Shown: piece after piece, positions 51,226 through 60,865 of the stretch
Layout of the letters: each line of letters begins with the position of its first letter
Numbering within the stretch: position 1 is the first letter of the stretch
Assembly: GCA_013141015.1 (NCBI GenBank)
Contig: JABFRT010000004.1
Coordinates: forward strand, 62,001-126,000
From: Hyphomicrobium sp.
GTDB taxonomy: Bacteria > Pseudomonadota > Alphaproteobacteria > Rhizobiales > Hyphomicrobiaceae
Direction: 5' to 3'
Length of the DNA: 64,000 bases
Program-made: the position numbers and the translations under genes
The notes under the pieces: generated by a model
What the model was told of the DNA's origin: nothing
The model's input: only the letters and a program-made list of their open reading frames with translations
The model's database searches: none

Positions 51226-54200
51226 ATGCGATTTTCGCACTTCTTCGTCGACCGGCCGATTTTCGCGACGGTGCTGTCGCTGCTGATCGTGATTGTTGGC
51301 ACCATCGCTCAGATGGCGCTGCCGATTGCCGAATACCCCGAGATCGCGCCGCCGACCGTCAACGTCCGGACCACGTATCCGGGCGCCTCCGCCAAGGTTG
51401 TGGCCGATACAGTTGCAACGCCATTGGAGCAGGAAATTAACGGCGTCGACAACATGCTTTATGTGTCGTCGCAGTCGACCGGCGACGGCCAGTTGTCGAT
51501 CAACGTCGTGTTCAAGCCCGGCACGAATGTCGATCAAGCGCAGGTGTTGGTGCAGAACCGCGTTTCGGTTGCAGAACCGCGGCTGCCGGAGGATGTGCGC
51601 CGCATCGGCGTCGTTGTGCGCAAGGCATCTCCCGACCTGATGATGGTCGTACACATGACCTCGCCCGACGGCACGCGCGACCAACAATACGTGTCGAACT
51701 ACGCGACACTCTACGTCAAAGACGTGCTGACCCGTGTTGACGGCGTCGGCAATGTCAACGTGTTCGGCGCCCGCGATTTTGCGATGCGCGTTTGGCTAGA
51801 TCCAGCCAAACTTGCCTCCCGCAATCTGGCGGCAAGCGATGTCGTGGCGGCGCTGCGCTCGGCCAACCTTCAAGTCGCTGCCGGATCGATCAACCAGCCA
51901 CCGGCCAAATCCGATAACGCGTTCCAGCTGTCGGTCACAACGCTTGGCCGCCTGACATCGACCGAGCAGTTCGAAGATATCGTGGTGCGCGCCGAAAGCG
52001 ATGGCTCGACCGTCCGCCTGCGCGATGTTGCGCGCATTGAACTTGGCGCCCAGGATTATCTGGTCAACGCCTACCTCAACAACAAATTTGCAACCGGCAT
52101 CGGCATTTATCAGCGCCCCGGCTCGAACGCGCTTTCGACAGCCAACGCCATCAAGGCGGCTATGGAGAACCTGAAGAGGGATTTCCCTCCCGGCGTCGGC
52201 TACACCATTGTCTACAATCCGACCGATTTCATCAAATCGTCGGTGGAAGCGGTGGTGATCACACTGTTTGAAGCGGTCGCCCTCGTCGTGCTGGTCGTGC
52301 TGCTGTTTCTGCAGACGTGGCGTGCGGCCGTTATTCCGATTGTTGCGATCCCGGTATCGCTGATCGGCACGTTCGCCGTCATGAGCGCGGTTGGCATTAC
52401 GTTCAACACGCTGTCGCTGTTCGGACTGGTTTTGGCCATCGGCATCGTCGTCGATGACGCGATTGTTGTGGTCGAGAATGTCGAGCGCTGCCTGCGCGAA
52501 GGCATGAGCCCGAGGGAGGCGGCCCACAAGACAATGGATGAAGTCGGCAGCGCCGTGCTCGCCATCAGTCTCGTGCTGATCGCGGTGTTTATCCCAACGG
52601 CCTTCATCACCGGCCTGCAAGGCACATTCTACCGGCAGTTTGCAATCACCATCGCGGCGGCGACGGCAATCTCGGCATTCATCTCGTTGACCCTATCGCC
52701 GGCACTTGCCGCCTTGCTGTTAAAGCCGCATCAAAACCACGATGAAAAGCACGGTGTTCTGCACGCGCTCGGCGCGCCGCTGCGCTGGTTCTTCCGCGGC
52801 TTCAACCGCGCGTTCGACCGGCTGTCGGCTGGCTATGGGTGGCTGACAGGAAAGCTGATCCGCCTCGGCACGATTATGCTGATCGTCTATGGCGGGCTTC
52901 TTGGCCTGACCTGGAACCGCGTTCAGTCGACCCCCACCGGATTTATTCCGCAACTCGACCGCACCTATTTCATCATCGCATTTCAACTCCCGCCCGGCTC
53001 GACATTGAACCGCACCGACGCCGTGGTGCGCAAGGCGAGCGACATCCTGCGCCAGCACCCGGGCGTGTTCGCAACCGTGCAGTTCGTCGGGCTCGATGGC
53101 GCCACCTTCACCAATGCGCCTAACGCCGGCGTGATCTTTCTACGCGTCAAAACCTTCGAAGAACGGGCCGCGCTTGGGCTAACCAAGGATAAAATCCTGA
53201 GAGACGTGCGCGCCGAGATGGCCAAACTCGGCGACGCGTTCGCAATTGTGATTGAACCGCCGTCCGTGCCTGGCATCGGCACTGGCGGCGGCATCAAAGG
53301 CTTCGTGCAAGACAAGGCAGGCCGTGGCTTGCAGCCGCTTGAGGCGGCAACGTTCGCGGCCGTCGGCGCGGCTAACCAGACGCCCGGCATCGCCCAGGCC
53401 TTTTCGCTGTTCAACACGCGCACGCCGCAGGTGTTTGCCGATATTGATCGCGTGAAAGCCGAAAAGCTCGGTGTGCCCATTTCCCGCGTGTTCGAAACGC
53501 TATCGGTTTACATGGGCTCGACCTACGTTAACGACTTCAATCTGCTGGGCCGCACCTACCGCGTGACCGCGCAAGCCGATAACCCCTACCGGCTTGAGGT
53601 GCGCGATGTTGCCAACCTCAAGACCAAGAACACCGATGGCGATATGGTGCCGGTTGGATCGGTCGCGACCTTCAAGAACATCACCGACGCCTATCGCGTG
53701 CCGCGCTACAATCTTTATCCGGCTGCCGAGCTGCAGGTGGCGATGAAGCCCGGCGTCTCGACCGGCGACGGCATCAAGGCCATCGAAGCCATTGCCGCCG
53801 CCAAACTGCCATCGGGCTTTGGCTTTGAGTGGACCGAAATCGCGCTCCAACAAAAACTTGGTGGCAACACCGCCATGCTCGCGTTCGGCCTCGCGGTCGT
53901 GTTCGTGTTCCTATTGCTCGCAGCACTCTATGAAAGCTGGCTGCTGCCACTGGCCGTCATTCTGATCGTGCCGATGTGCATCCTGGCGGCGATCATCGGC
54001 GTCAACATCCGCGGCTTTGACCGAAATATCCTGGTTGAGATCGGACTTGTGGTGCTGGTCGGCCTTGCCGCCAAGAACGCCATTTTGATTGTTGAGTTTG
54101 CCAAGCAGGCCGAGGAGCAACAAGGCATGAACCGCTTTGACGCGGCCATTGAAGCGGCGCGCACGCGATTGCGGCCAATCATCATGACGTCGCTCGCCTT

Positions 54201-54409
54201 CATCCTCGGTGTGCTGCCGTTGGTCTACGCAACCGGGGGCGGGAGCGGAAATGCGCCAATCGCTCGGAACAGCCGTGTTTGCCGGCATGATCGGCGTGAC
54301 GCTGTTCGGGTTGATCTTCACGCCGCTGTTCTATGTTCTGGTGCGTGGCGTCTCGGAGTGGCGATCAAAGAAGCCGCAGGACCCGCCTCCAGCTGCCGCA
54401 TCCGCTTAA
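51226..54409 (+). CDS. RND multidrug efflux permease (HAE1 family), frameshifted near the 3' end
   Basis: Proton-driven tripartite efflux permease like AcrB/MexB. The first 1003 codons read normally: N-terminal [17 protein letters not shown], the proton-relay aspartates in [19 protein letters not shown] and the lysine in [16 protein letters not shown]. At a run of five G (54235-54239) the frame breaks: the family sequence [15 protein letters not shown] requires four G. The normal C-terminus ([20 protein letters not shown] to VLVRGVSEW) continues in the other frame to the stop at 54407-54409. Removing one G gives 1060 aa, normal for the family. As written, the original frame instead runs on into folE. 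A sequencing error or a recent mutation are both possible. Confidence 0.9.
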
Positions 54410-54492
54410 CCGCGTTCAGGGCTCGCAGTGACAGACCGCACGCGCTATGGTCTAACCCGCGCCACCAGAATAAACAGAGAAACGCCGCGCCC

Positions 54493-55089
54493 ATGACCAA
54501 CTCGCCAAAGAAGCCGACCCGCGCCGAAGTCGAAGCCGCGGTCAAAACCATCATCCGCTGGACCGGCGACGATCCCGCGCGCGATGGCCTGAAGGAAACA
54601 CCGGCCCGCGTCACGCGCGCGTTTGAAGAATTTTTCAAAGGCTACGGCGAAGACCCCGAGGCGATCCTGCAAAAGACCTTCGAAGAAATCGAAGGTTATG
54701 ACGAAATGATCGTGCTGCGCGGCATCCGGTTCGAAAGCCATTGCGAGCATCACATGGCGCCGATCATCGGCCGCGCTTGGGTCGCGTATATTCCGCGTGG
54801 CAGGGTCGTCGGAATTTCGAAACTGGCCCGCGTTGTCGATGCCTACGCCAAGCGATTGCAGATCCAGGAAAAGATGACGGCGCAAATCGCTAACATCATT
54901 CACAAGGTTCTCGACCCCGAAGGCGTCGCGGTCGTCATCAAGGCCGAACATCACTGCATGACCACGCGCGGCGTGCATAAGCACGGCACCGACATGGTCA
55001 CCAGCCGCATGCTCGGCGTGTTCCGCGACAGCGCCATCACGCGCCAGGAATTCCTGTCGATTGTCACCGAAGATCAGCGCAACGGCTAA
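54493..55089 (+). CDS. folE: GTP cyclohydrolase I
   Basis: Converts GTP to 7,8-dihydroneopterin triphosphate for folate (and queuosine) synthesis. The 198-aa product has the zinc ligands C84 and H87 (SHCEHHMAP) and C155 (EHHCMTTRG), with the family block [29 protein letters not shown]. The ATG at 54493 gives the canonical length. Because of the RND frameshift the preceding frame is open into folE, but the intervening residues have no homology. The gene converges on truA and overlaps it by 4 bp. Confidence 0.96.
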   Translation: MTNSPKKPTRAEVEAAVKTIIRWTGDDPARDGLKETPARVTRAFEEFFKGYGEDPEAILQKTFEEIEGYDEMIVLRGIRFESHCEHHMAPIIGRAWVAYIPRGRVVGISKLARVVDAYAKRLQIQEKMTAQIANIIHKVLDPEGVAVVIKAEHHCMTTRGVHKHGTDMVTSRMLGVFRDSAITRQEFLSIVTEDQRNG

Positions 55090-55835
55090 ATAGCTTCAGG
55101 GTATTTGACGTCCGCGAGATAGAGCCCTGCCGGCGGCGCAACCGTGCCGCAGGCTGTGCGGTCACGCGCGGCAAGCGCCGACACCAGATCCGCTTTGCTC
55201 CATTTGCCTTCGCCAACGTGCTTCAAACTGCCAACCATCGAGCGCACCTGGTTGTGCAGAAACGAGCGCGCCACAACAGTGCAGTGAATCTCATCGCCGG
55301 CGCGCACAACATCAAACTGTTCGAGTGTTTTGACCGGCGATGCCGATTGACACTGAGTGGCCCGGAAAGTCGTAAAATCATGATGGCCTATGAGCACGCG
55401 GGCGGCGTCCGCCATCGCAGCGCAATCGAGCGCGCTGGTCATCCACCAGACGCGATTGCGTTCCAATATAGGCGGCGCGCGGCGCGTCAGAATGCGGTAG
55501 AGATAGCGCCGCTCAACCGCGCTGAATCGGGCGTCAAAGGTATCTGGCACGGCGGCACACGACAAAACGGCGACAGGGTGCGGGCGCAGATGAAAATTCA
55601 TGGCGTCCTGCACGCGCGACGGCTGCCATTCCCGGCTCAAATCGAAATGCGCAACCTGATGCAGCGCATGCACGCCAGCGTCCGTCCGCCCTGCGCCGCG
55701 CACGCCAACGCGATCGCCTGAGAATTTATGGATTGCAGCTTCAAGCGCGCCTTGCACGGAGACGCCTTCGGCTTGGCGTTGCCAGCCGACAAACGGCGTG
55801 CCGTCATATTCAAGAACAATCGAGAAGCGGGGCAT
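55086..55835 (-). CDS. truA: tRNA pseudouridine(38-40) synthase TruA
   Basis: Isomerises uridines 38-40 in the anticodon stem of tRNAs. The 249-aa protein has the catalytic aspartate D52 in [14 protein letters not shown], the N-terminal [12 protein letters not shown] and the C-terminal [14 protein letters not shown]. In many alphaproteobacteria truA is close to fmt and def, as here, but a secreted-protein gene intervenes. Confidence 0.96.
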   Translation of the reverse strand: MPRFSIVLEYDGTPFVGWQRQAEGVSVQGALEAAIHKFSGDRVGVRGAGRTDAGVHALHQVAHFDLSREWQPSRVQDAMNFHLRPHPVAVLSCAAVPDTFDARFSAVERRYLYRILTRRAPPILERNRVWWMTSALDCAAMADAARVLIGHHDFTTFRATQCQSASPVKTLEQFDVVRAGDEIHCTVVARSFLHNQVRSMVGSLKHVGEGKWSKADLVSALAARDRTACGTVAPPAGLYLADVKYPEAI

Positions 55836-55932
55836 GCGTGCAGCTCAGCGGCGATAAGGGACTGCGGATCTCTAGTCCCTGCCCCGCCGCAGAGCAACGC
55901 CGTTGCGCGTCATGTCGCGAGCCGCGCGCTGA

Positions 55933-56370
55933 TCAGTGATGACCGCCGTGGCCGCTATGTCCACCACTGCGGCCAACGCCGTACCCAGCGCCCCGGGCAG
56001 CGCCCCGGCCAACGCCATGACCGCCAATCGCAAAGCCCGGACCATAAAAGCCGGCGCGGCCGCTATAGCTGGTGCTGCCGGACGATGCGCCGCCTTCATT
56101 GTAGTTGTAGTTGCGAATGGTGCGGTTTTCGTAGACGTTGGTTTCGTTGAAACCGAGCGACAGCGGCGTGGCGTTGCCTGGATTGATGATCACGTGGCGC
56201 TCCGGCGGCAATGGCCGGATGACGCGAACGCCTTCTTCGAGCGTGACAACGGCACCGTAGAACGGGCGCGGCTCTATGCGCGTGGTGTAGGCTTCGGCGC
56301 TCACGGCAGAGCTTGCAGCAACTGCAAAGGCAGCAGCCGAGAGCGTCAGGACAGCAGAGGTTTTGAACAT
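55933..56370 (-). CDS. Secreted Gly/His-rich protein (145 aa)
   Basis: Not recognised. A clear Sec signal peptide (about 1-25, MFKTSAVLTLSAAAFAVAASSAVSAEA) is followed by a short conserved-looking domain (ITPLP-type IRPLPPERHVIINPG and FNETNVYENRTIRNYNYNE) and a C-terminal tail of 40 residues made mostly of Gly, His, Ser, Tyr and Arg, ending GHSGHGGHH. The tail could bind metal or stick to the cell surface. Single gene, 97 bp from truA and 109 bp from fmt. Confidence 0.7.
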   Translation of the reverse strand: MFKTSAVLTLSAAAFAVAASSAVSAEAYTTRIEPRPFYGAVVTLEEGVRVIRPLPPERHVIINPGNATPLSLGFNETNVYENRTIRNYNYNEGGASSGSTSYSGRAGFYGPGFAIGGHGVGRGAARGAGYGVGRSGGHSGHGGHH

Positions 56371-56479
56371 GGGTGGCGATCCTCGATATCAAAAAATCAG
56401 AGGCCCCATCCTAGCCGTGCACGCCCGGTTGCTACAGCACTTTGTGCGATATGCTTAACGCCCGAGTGCAGACGCTGGC

Positions 56480-57442
56480 TCAGGCGAGTTTATCGCCGGG
56501 CGCAATTTTGAAGCCGCGCAAAAATTCGTCGGCCGTGACCGGCTTCTTGCCGGCGCGCTGCACTTCAATCAGCCGCACCGCGCCCGGCCCGCAGGCAATC
56601 GTCAGATGATTGTCGAGCACGTGGCCCGGGGGCACGTGGCCCGGGGGCATGTGACCAGGCACGCCGCTGCCGGAGACCGTGACCGCATTCAACACCTTGA
56701 TGCGCTCGGACTTGCCGCCATGCGCCGTCTCAAACCATGCGCCTGGAAACGGTGACAGCCCGCGAATATGATTGGCGACTGCCGACGCATCGCGCGTGAA
56801 ATCAATGCGCGCTTCACTCTTGTCGATTTTGGCCGCGTAAGTAACGCCGTCGCTGCTTTGCGGCGTTGCGACCAGGGTTCCGGCCTCCAGGTGCGCAAGC
56901 GCTTCGACCATCACCGCAGCACCGGCGGCCGATAACGCGTCATGCAGCATACCTGCGGTCATGGCCTCAGTGATCGCCACCTCGCGCGCGAGACACACCG
57001 GGCCTGTATCTAATCCGCGCTCCATCTGCATGACCATGACAGCCGTCTCAGCATCACCCGCCATGATCGCCCGTTGAATGGGCGCCGCCCCCCGCCAACG
57101 CGGCAGCTTTGACGCGTGAACATTGAAACAGCCAAAGCGCGGCGCCGACAACACCGCTTGCGGCAGGATCAGCCCATAGGCGACGACAACCGCCGCATCG
57201 GCATTGAGCGCTGAAAACGCGGCCCGGTCTGCCTCGTCCTTGAAGTTCAGCGGCGTGCGGACGTCCAAGCCCTTCGACAGCGCAAAGCGATGCACAGGCG
57301 ACGGCTGTTCGGCCATGCCACGTCCGGCGGGCCGCGGCGGCTGGCTGTAAACCGCGGCGATGTCGTGGCCGGCCGTCAGCAGCGCATCAAGCACGGATAC
57401 GGAGAATTCCGGAGTGCCCATGAAGATCAGGCGCAGCGCCAT
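56480..57442 (-). CDS. fmt: Methionyl-tRNA formyltransferase
   Basis: Formylates initiator Met-tRNA. The 320-aa chain has the formyltetrahydrofolate-binding and catalytic block [21 protein letters not shown] and [10 protein letters not shown]. In the C-terminal OB-fold domain, residues 261-275 carry a repeat [15 protein letters not shown] encoded by two exact 15-bp repeats (56617-56646) and a third diverged copy, which is not a normal part of Fmt. It is 36 bp downstream of def's stop codon in the usual def-fmt order. Confidence 0.95.
   Translation of the reverse strand: MALRLIFMGTPEFSVSVLDALLTAGHDIAAVYSQPPRPAGRGMAEQPSPVHRFALSKGLDVRTPLNFKDEADRAAFSALNADAAVVVAYGLILPQAVLSAPRFGCFNVHASKLPRWRGAAPIQRAIMAGDAETAVMVMQMERGLDTGPVCLAREVAITEAMTAGMLHDALSAAGAAVMVEALAHLEAGTLVATPQSSDGVTYAAKIDKSEARIDFTRDASAVANHIRGLSPFPGAWFETAHGGKSERIKVLNAVTVSGSGVPGHMPPGHVPPGHVLDNHLTIACGPGAVRLIEVQRAGKKPVTADEFLRGFKIAPGDKLA
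56617..56661. repeat. 15-bp tandem repeat inside fmt
   Basis: GCACGTGGCCCGGGG occurs exactly twice at 56617-56631 and 56632-56646, followed by a diverged third copy (GCATGTGACCAGGCA, 56647-56661). Read on the minus strand it encodes repeated PPGHV-type pentapeptides without breaking the frame. Confidence 0.85.
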
Positions 57443-57477
57443 CGGGTCACCTTTGCGGGCTTAGCGCTTTAACGCAG

Positions 57478-57981
57478 TTAGCGCGACATCTTCTTGAATT
57501 TGCGGATGATGATATCGCGCTTCAGCCGCGAGAGGAAATCGATGATCAACTGGCCATCGAGGTGATCCAGCTCATGCTGGATCGCGGTTGCGAGCAAGCC
57601 ACCGGCCGCCAGCTCTTGCTGTTTACCAAGGCGATCGATGTAGCGGACCGTCACCGTTTCCGGCCGTTCGATTTCAACGCGCACGTCAGGGATCGACAGG
57701 CAGCCCTCTTCGTAGGGCCGCGTCGTCGAACCAATGGCGATGATTTCCGGGTTGGCCATGACCAGCGGCTGGCGCGGCTCACCCTCATCCGCCGCGTCGA
57801 TCACCACGATGCGCTTGGGCACACCAACCTGAATCGCCGCCAAGCCAATGCCAGGTGCGTCGTACATCGTCTCAAGCATGTCATCCATCAGGCGGACGAC
57901 TGCGGTGTCAATGCTCTCAACCGGGTCTGAAATTTTGCGCAGCACCGGGTCGGGCAGAGTTATGATAGGTAATACAGCCAT
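57478..57981 (-). CDS. def: Peptide deformylase
   Basis: Fe2+/Zn2+ hydrolase that removes the formyl group from nascent proteins. The 167-aa product has all three motifs: GIGLAAIQVG (44-53), EGCLSIP with metal ligand C94, and QHELDHLDG with H136, E137 and H140. The ATG at 57981 gives the canonical MAVLPIITLPDPVLR start; 20 further in-frame codons upstream lack homology. Precedes fmt. Confidence 0.96.
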   Translation of the reverse strand: MAVLPIITLPDPVLRKISDPVESIDTAVVRLMDDMLETMYDAPGIGLAAIQVGVPKRIVVIDAADEGEPRQPLVMANPEIIAIGSTTRPYEEGCLSIPDVRVEIERPETVTVRYIDRLGKQQELAAGGLLATAIQHELDHLDGQLIIDFLSRLKRDIIIRKFKKMSR

Positions 57982-58037
57982 AGCGATCACATATGGAACG
58001 CGTGGCTTTTGGTCAATCGGGCTGTGACAGCTTGGCG

Positions 58038-58622
58038 TCAATCGTGCCTAAATCCGGCAACCGCCAGCCCACGGCCGGCCTTGGCGACGAGGCGGATTTC
58101 GTGGTCTTCGTCAAAGCCGCAACCGGTGATGGCGATGCCCCGCCCTGAGCCCGCCTCACCGCCCGGCACCGCGCCAATCAGCAGTTCAACGGGGGCTGCC
58201 CCATTGCGGCGCACCGCGAAGCTTCCGCCATCGCACGCCGCCGAACAGCGCGCGACATCGTTTTGCCAAGCGCCGCATTGGCCGCGCCCTCCGGTATAAA
58301 GGCGGCCGTCCGCAACAATAAACAACCGGACCGTAAAGTGCGCGGCGCCCGCTGCGGCACCAGCGCCTTCCGGCGCTGCAAGCGCCGCTTGGGCATCGCC
58401 GCCCGATTTGGCGACAAACATTGCGGCGTCGCTGACGGCATGACGCTTGGCGGCCGACGTTTGGCTGTCAGTCACCTCAACTTCGAACTGAACCAAGGCG
58501 CTCGCGGAGGAAGGTGTTAACTCAATTGCCGCTTTTGGCGCGCGCGTGCGGGGAGCCGCGGCGGCCGACGGCAGCGCGATGCCGGCGACAGCTGCAAAAA
58601 TAAACACGGTGCGATACGTCAC
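58038..58622 (-). CDS. Putative exported protein (194 aa)
   Basis: No family recognised. The likely start is a GTG at 58622, which places a signal peptide at the N-terminus (TYRTVFIFAAVAGIALPSAAAA). The mature part is Ala/Gly-rich with two closely spaced cysteine groups (GQCGAWQNDVARCSAACDGG and ITGCGF), which suggests disulfides. An alternative start at 58697 lacks a signal peptide. It lies between def and the nucleotide-sugar dehydratase on the same strand. Confidence 0.6.
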   Translation of the reverse strand: MTYRTVFIFAAVAGIALPSAAAAPRTRAPKAAIELTPSSASALVQFEVEVTDSQTSAAKRHAVSDAAMFVAKSGGDAQAALAAPEGAGAAAGAAHFTVRLFIVADGRLYTGGRGQCGAWQNDVARCSAACDGGSFAVRRNGAAPVELLIGAVPGGEAGSGRGIAITGCGFDEDHEIRLVAKAGRGLAVAGFRHD

Positions 58623-58700
58623 TGCGCAGCGTTGCAAGTCAAGCGCCGCAATTGGGCGGGCGAAGCGCGCGATAGGTTGACCCGGCGCCGCTCGCATCGC

Positions 58701-60728
58701 TCAATGCAGTGTCCGTGTTGGCGCGACCCAGGTCGCCGCTCGGGCCTTCTCGAGCGCCCGCAAATCCTTGTCGGGGCGGTATCCTTCGACGGTGCGCATG
58801 AGTACCGCGTGCATCGCATCGACGTCGCGGCTGGCAATTGCCGCGCGAAGCAGCGCGAGTTCGCGGCGCAGCTCTTCCGGCGTCAGCATCGGCTCGTCGG
58901 AGCGCAGTATGCGGCTATGTTCGGTTCCGGTCGTCGCGCCGCCGATCAGCAATTCTTCGAAGGCTTTTTCACCGGGCCGAAGCCCCGTATAGACAATTTC
59001 GATATCGCCTTGCGGGTGGGCTGCATCGCGCACTTCAAGGCCCGTCAGGCGGACCATCAGGCGCGCCAGATCGTCGATTTTGACCGGCTCGCCCATGTCG
59101 AGCACGAACACTTCGCCGCCCTTGGCCATGGCGCCGGCCTGAATGACCAACTCCGCCGCCTCCGGAATCGACATGAAGTATCGTATCACTTCCGGATCGG
59201 TTACGGTGACCGGACCGCCCGCTTTAATCTGGCGGCGGAAGCGGCCGACAACGGAACCCGAACTGTCGAGCACATTGCCAAAGCGCACGAGCGTGAAAAT
59301 GGTCGAAGGATTTTGCGACGCACGGGCCTGCAACACAAGCTCAGCCAAGCGCTTGCTGGCACCCATCACATTGGTCGGCCGCACGGCTTTATCCGTTGAG
59401 ATCAGAACGACGCGTTCGACACCGTGGGCCAAAGCCGCATCGGCAACGATCTCGGTGCCAAATACATTATTGGTCAGCCCGACGCCTGGATTGTACTCGA
59501 CCATCGGCACATGTTTGTAAGCCGCGGCGTGAAAAATGGTTTGTACGCCGTAACGCGTGATCGTTTCCGACACTACCTCAGCGTCAAGCACCGAGCCGAG
59601 CACCGCGATGATTTCCGGCCGCTGCGCCTCGGGCATCAAGGCGGACGTCTCGCGGGTTTCCATTTCGATTTCAAACAGCGCCAGCTCTGAGAGGTCGAGC
59701 AGGACGATGCGCGCCGGCTTTTGACGCAACACCTGGCGGACAAGCTCTGAGCCGACTGAACCGCCGGCACCGGTGACGAGGATGCTTTTTTCCGTGGTGC
59801 TGCGCGACAGCAAAGCGGCAATCGGCGGCACGCTATTGCGGCCAAGCAAGTCCGCGACGTCCAACGGCCGCAGATCTGTCACGGCAACACGGCCGGCTGC
59901 GATGTCGTCGAGCGACGGCATGACGTTGACCGCCACCGGATGATGCTCAAGCTCTTGCAGCACCAAGCGGCGCAGATGCCGCTGGGTTGACGGGATCGCA
60001 AGCAGGATTTCCTTGACGTCGAAGCGGGTGATGGCGCGGCCAAGCTTTTCGGGCCGGTAGACCTTGATGCCGCTGACGTACTGCCCCCACAGCGTCGGCG
60101 ACGCATCGCAGAAACCGATCACGTCACGGCCCGGCAAACGCGAGAGCGCGCGGGCCAATTCGATGCCGGCAGGGCCCGCCCCGTAAATGATGACGCCGTG
60201 CCGCTCTTTATTGGCGTCAAAGCGGGGCAGCGTGATGCCCGAGGTTTTTAGCAGCCAGCCAATGGTGTGGCGCGAGGCCATTATCGCCGCGGCGGCCGAT
60301 AAACCGTACGTAATGATGACCGAGCGCGGTACGCCAAGCTGGCCGGACATGAAAACAATCAGCGACCAGACCAGCACAGCAATGGCTGTTGCACCAATGA
60401 TCCGCGTATGGCCGCGCGAACCAAGATAACGCGTGACCAGCCGGTAAAGGCCAGCATAGGCAAACGAAATGATGGTGATGACAGGCGCCGCCAGCAGTAA
60501 CACGCCAGTCGCTGTTTCTTCAGGCCAATAGAGCACACCATAGCGCAGCGATACGCTGGACCAGAGAACTAAACTGAGTGTCAGAAAATCGAGCAGCACC
60601 AGCAGCGCACGCTTCTTATGGCGCGGCAGATCCAACAGATCCTGCCGCAGCGATGGCAATGCCAACCAGCTGATGAATTTATTTGACAAGTACCCGCCTA
60701 CGACCCGTCTACCAACCTCGGAATTCAA
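58701..60728 (-). CDS. Membrane-bound nucleotide-sugar 4,6-dehydratase (CapD/PglF/WbpM family)
   Basis: Extended SDR enzyme that dehydrates UDP-GlcNAc for capsule, O-antigen or glycan diamino-sugar synthesis. The 675-aa protein has four membrane helices (about 40-150), a CoA-binding-like Rossmann domain (HGVIIYGAGPAGIELAR), and the SDR domain with VTGAGGSVGSELVRQ and ISTDKAVRPTNVMGASKR, where Thr-Asp-Lys replaces the usual SDR tyrosine context as in WbpM-type enzymes. No ATG is available: the likely start is a TTG at 60728. No other polysaccharide gene is adjacent. Confidence 0.9.
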   Translation of the reverse strand: MNSEVGRRVVGGYLSNKFISWLALPSLRQDLLDLPRHKKRALLVLLDFLTLSLVLWSSVSLRYGVLYWPEETATGVLLLAAPVITIISFAYAGLYRLVTRYLGSRGHTRIIGATAIAVLVWSLIVFMSGQLGVPRSVIITYGLSAAAAIMASRHTIGWLLKTSGITLPRFDANKERHGVIIYGAGPAGIELARALSRLPGRDVIGFCDASPTLWGQYVSGIKVYRPEKLGRAITRFDVKEILLAIPSTQRHLRRLVLQELEHHPVAVNVMPSLDDIAAGRVAVTDLRPLDVADLLGRNSVPPIAALLSRSTTEKSILVTGAGGSVGSELVRQVLRQKPARIVLLDLSELALFEIEMETRETSALMPEAQRPEIIAVLGSVLDAEVVSETITRYGVQTIFHAAAYKHVPMVEYNPGVGLTNNVFGTEIVADAALAHGVERVVLISTDKAVRPTNVMGASKRLAELVLQARASQNPSTIFTLVRFGNVLDSSGSVVGRFRRQIKAGGPVTVTDPEVIRYFMSIPEAAELVIQAGAMAKGGEVFVLDMGEPVKIDDLARLMVRLTGLEVRDAAHPQGDIEIVYTGLRPGEKAFEELLIGGATTGTEHSRILRSDEPMLTPEELRRELALLRAAIASRDVDAMHAVLMRTVEGYRPDKDLRALEKARAATWVAPTRTLH

Positions 60729-60865
60729 ATCCGGCGATCCGTCCGCCGCCGCAGCAAAATTGATCCGATATGCTCACATTGTTACTCCAGGTTCACGCTC
60801 TGACCAAGGCAGAAAACGACAGAATCAGATTCGCTTAGGACGAGCGTCGCATAAAGGCCATCCGC

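Noticed and set aside
51226-55089. A genuine 1287-aa RND-FolE fusion enzyme
   Set aside because: The link region has no homology, the normal RND C-terminus is intact in the next frame, and FolE has its own canonical start. Best explained by a one-base insertion.
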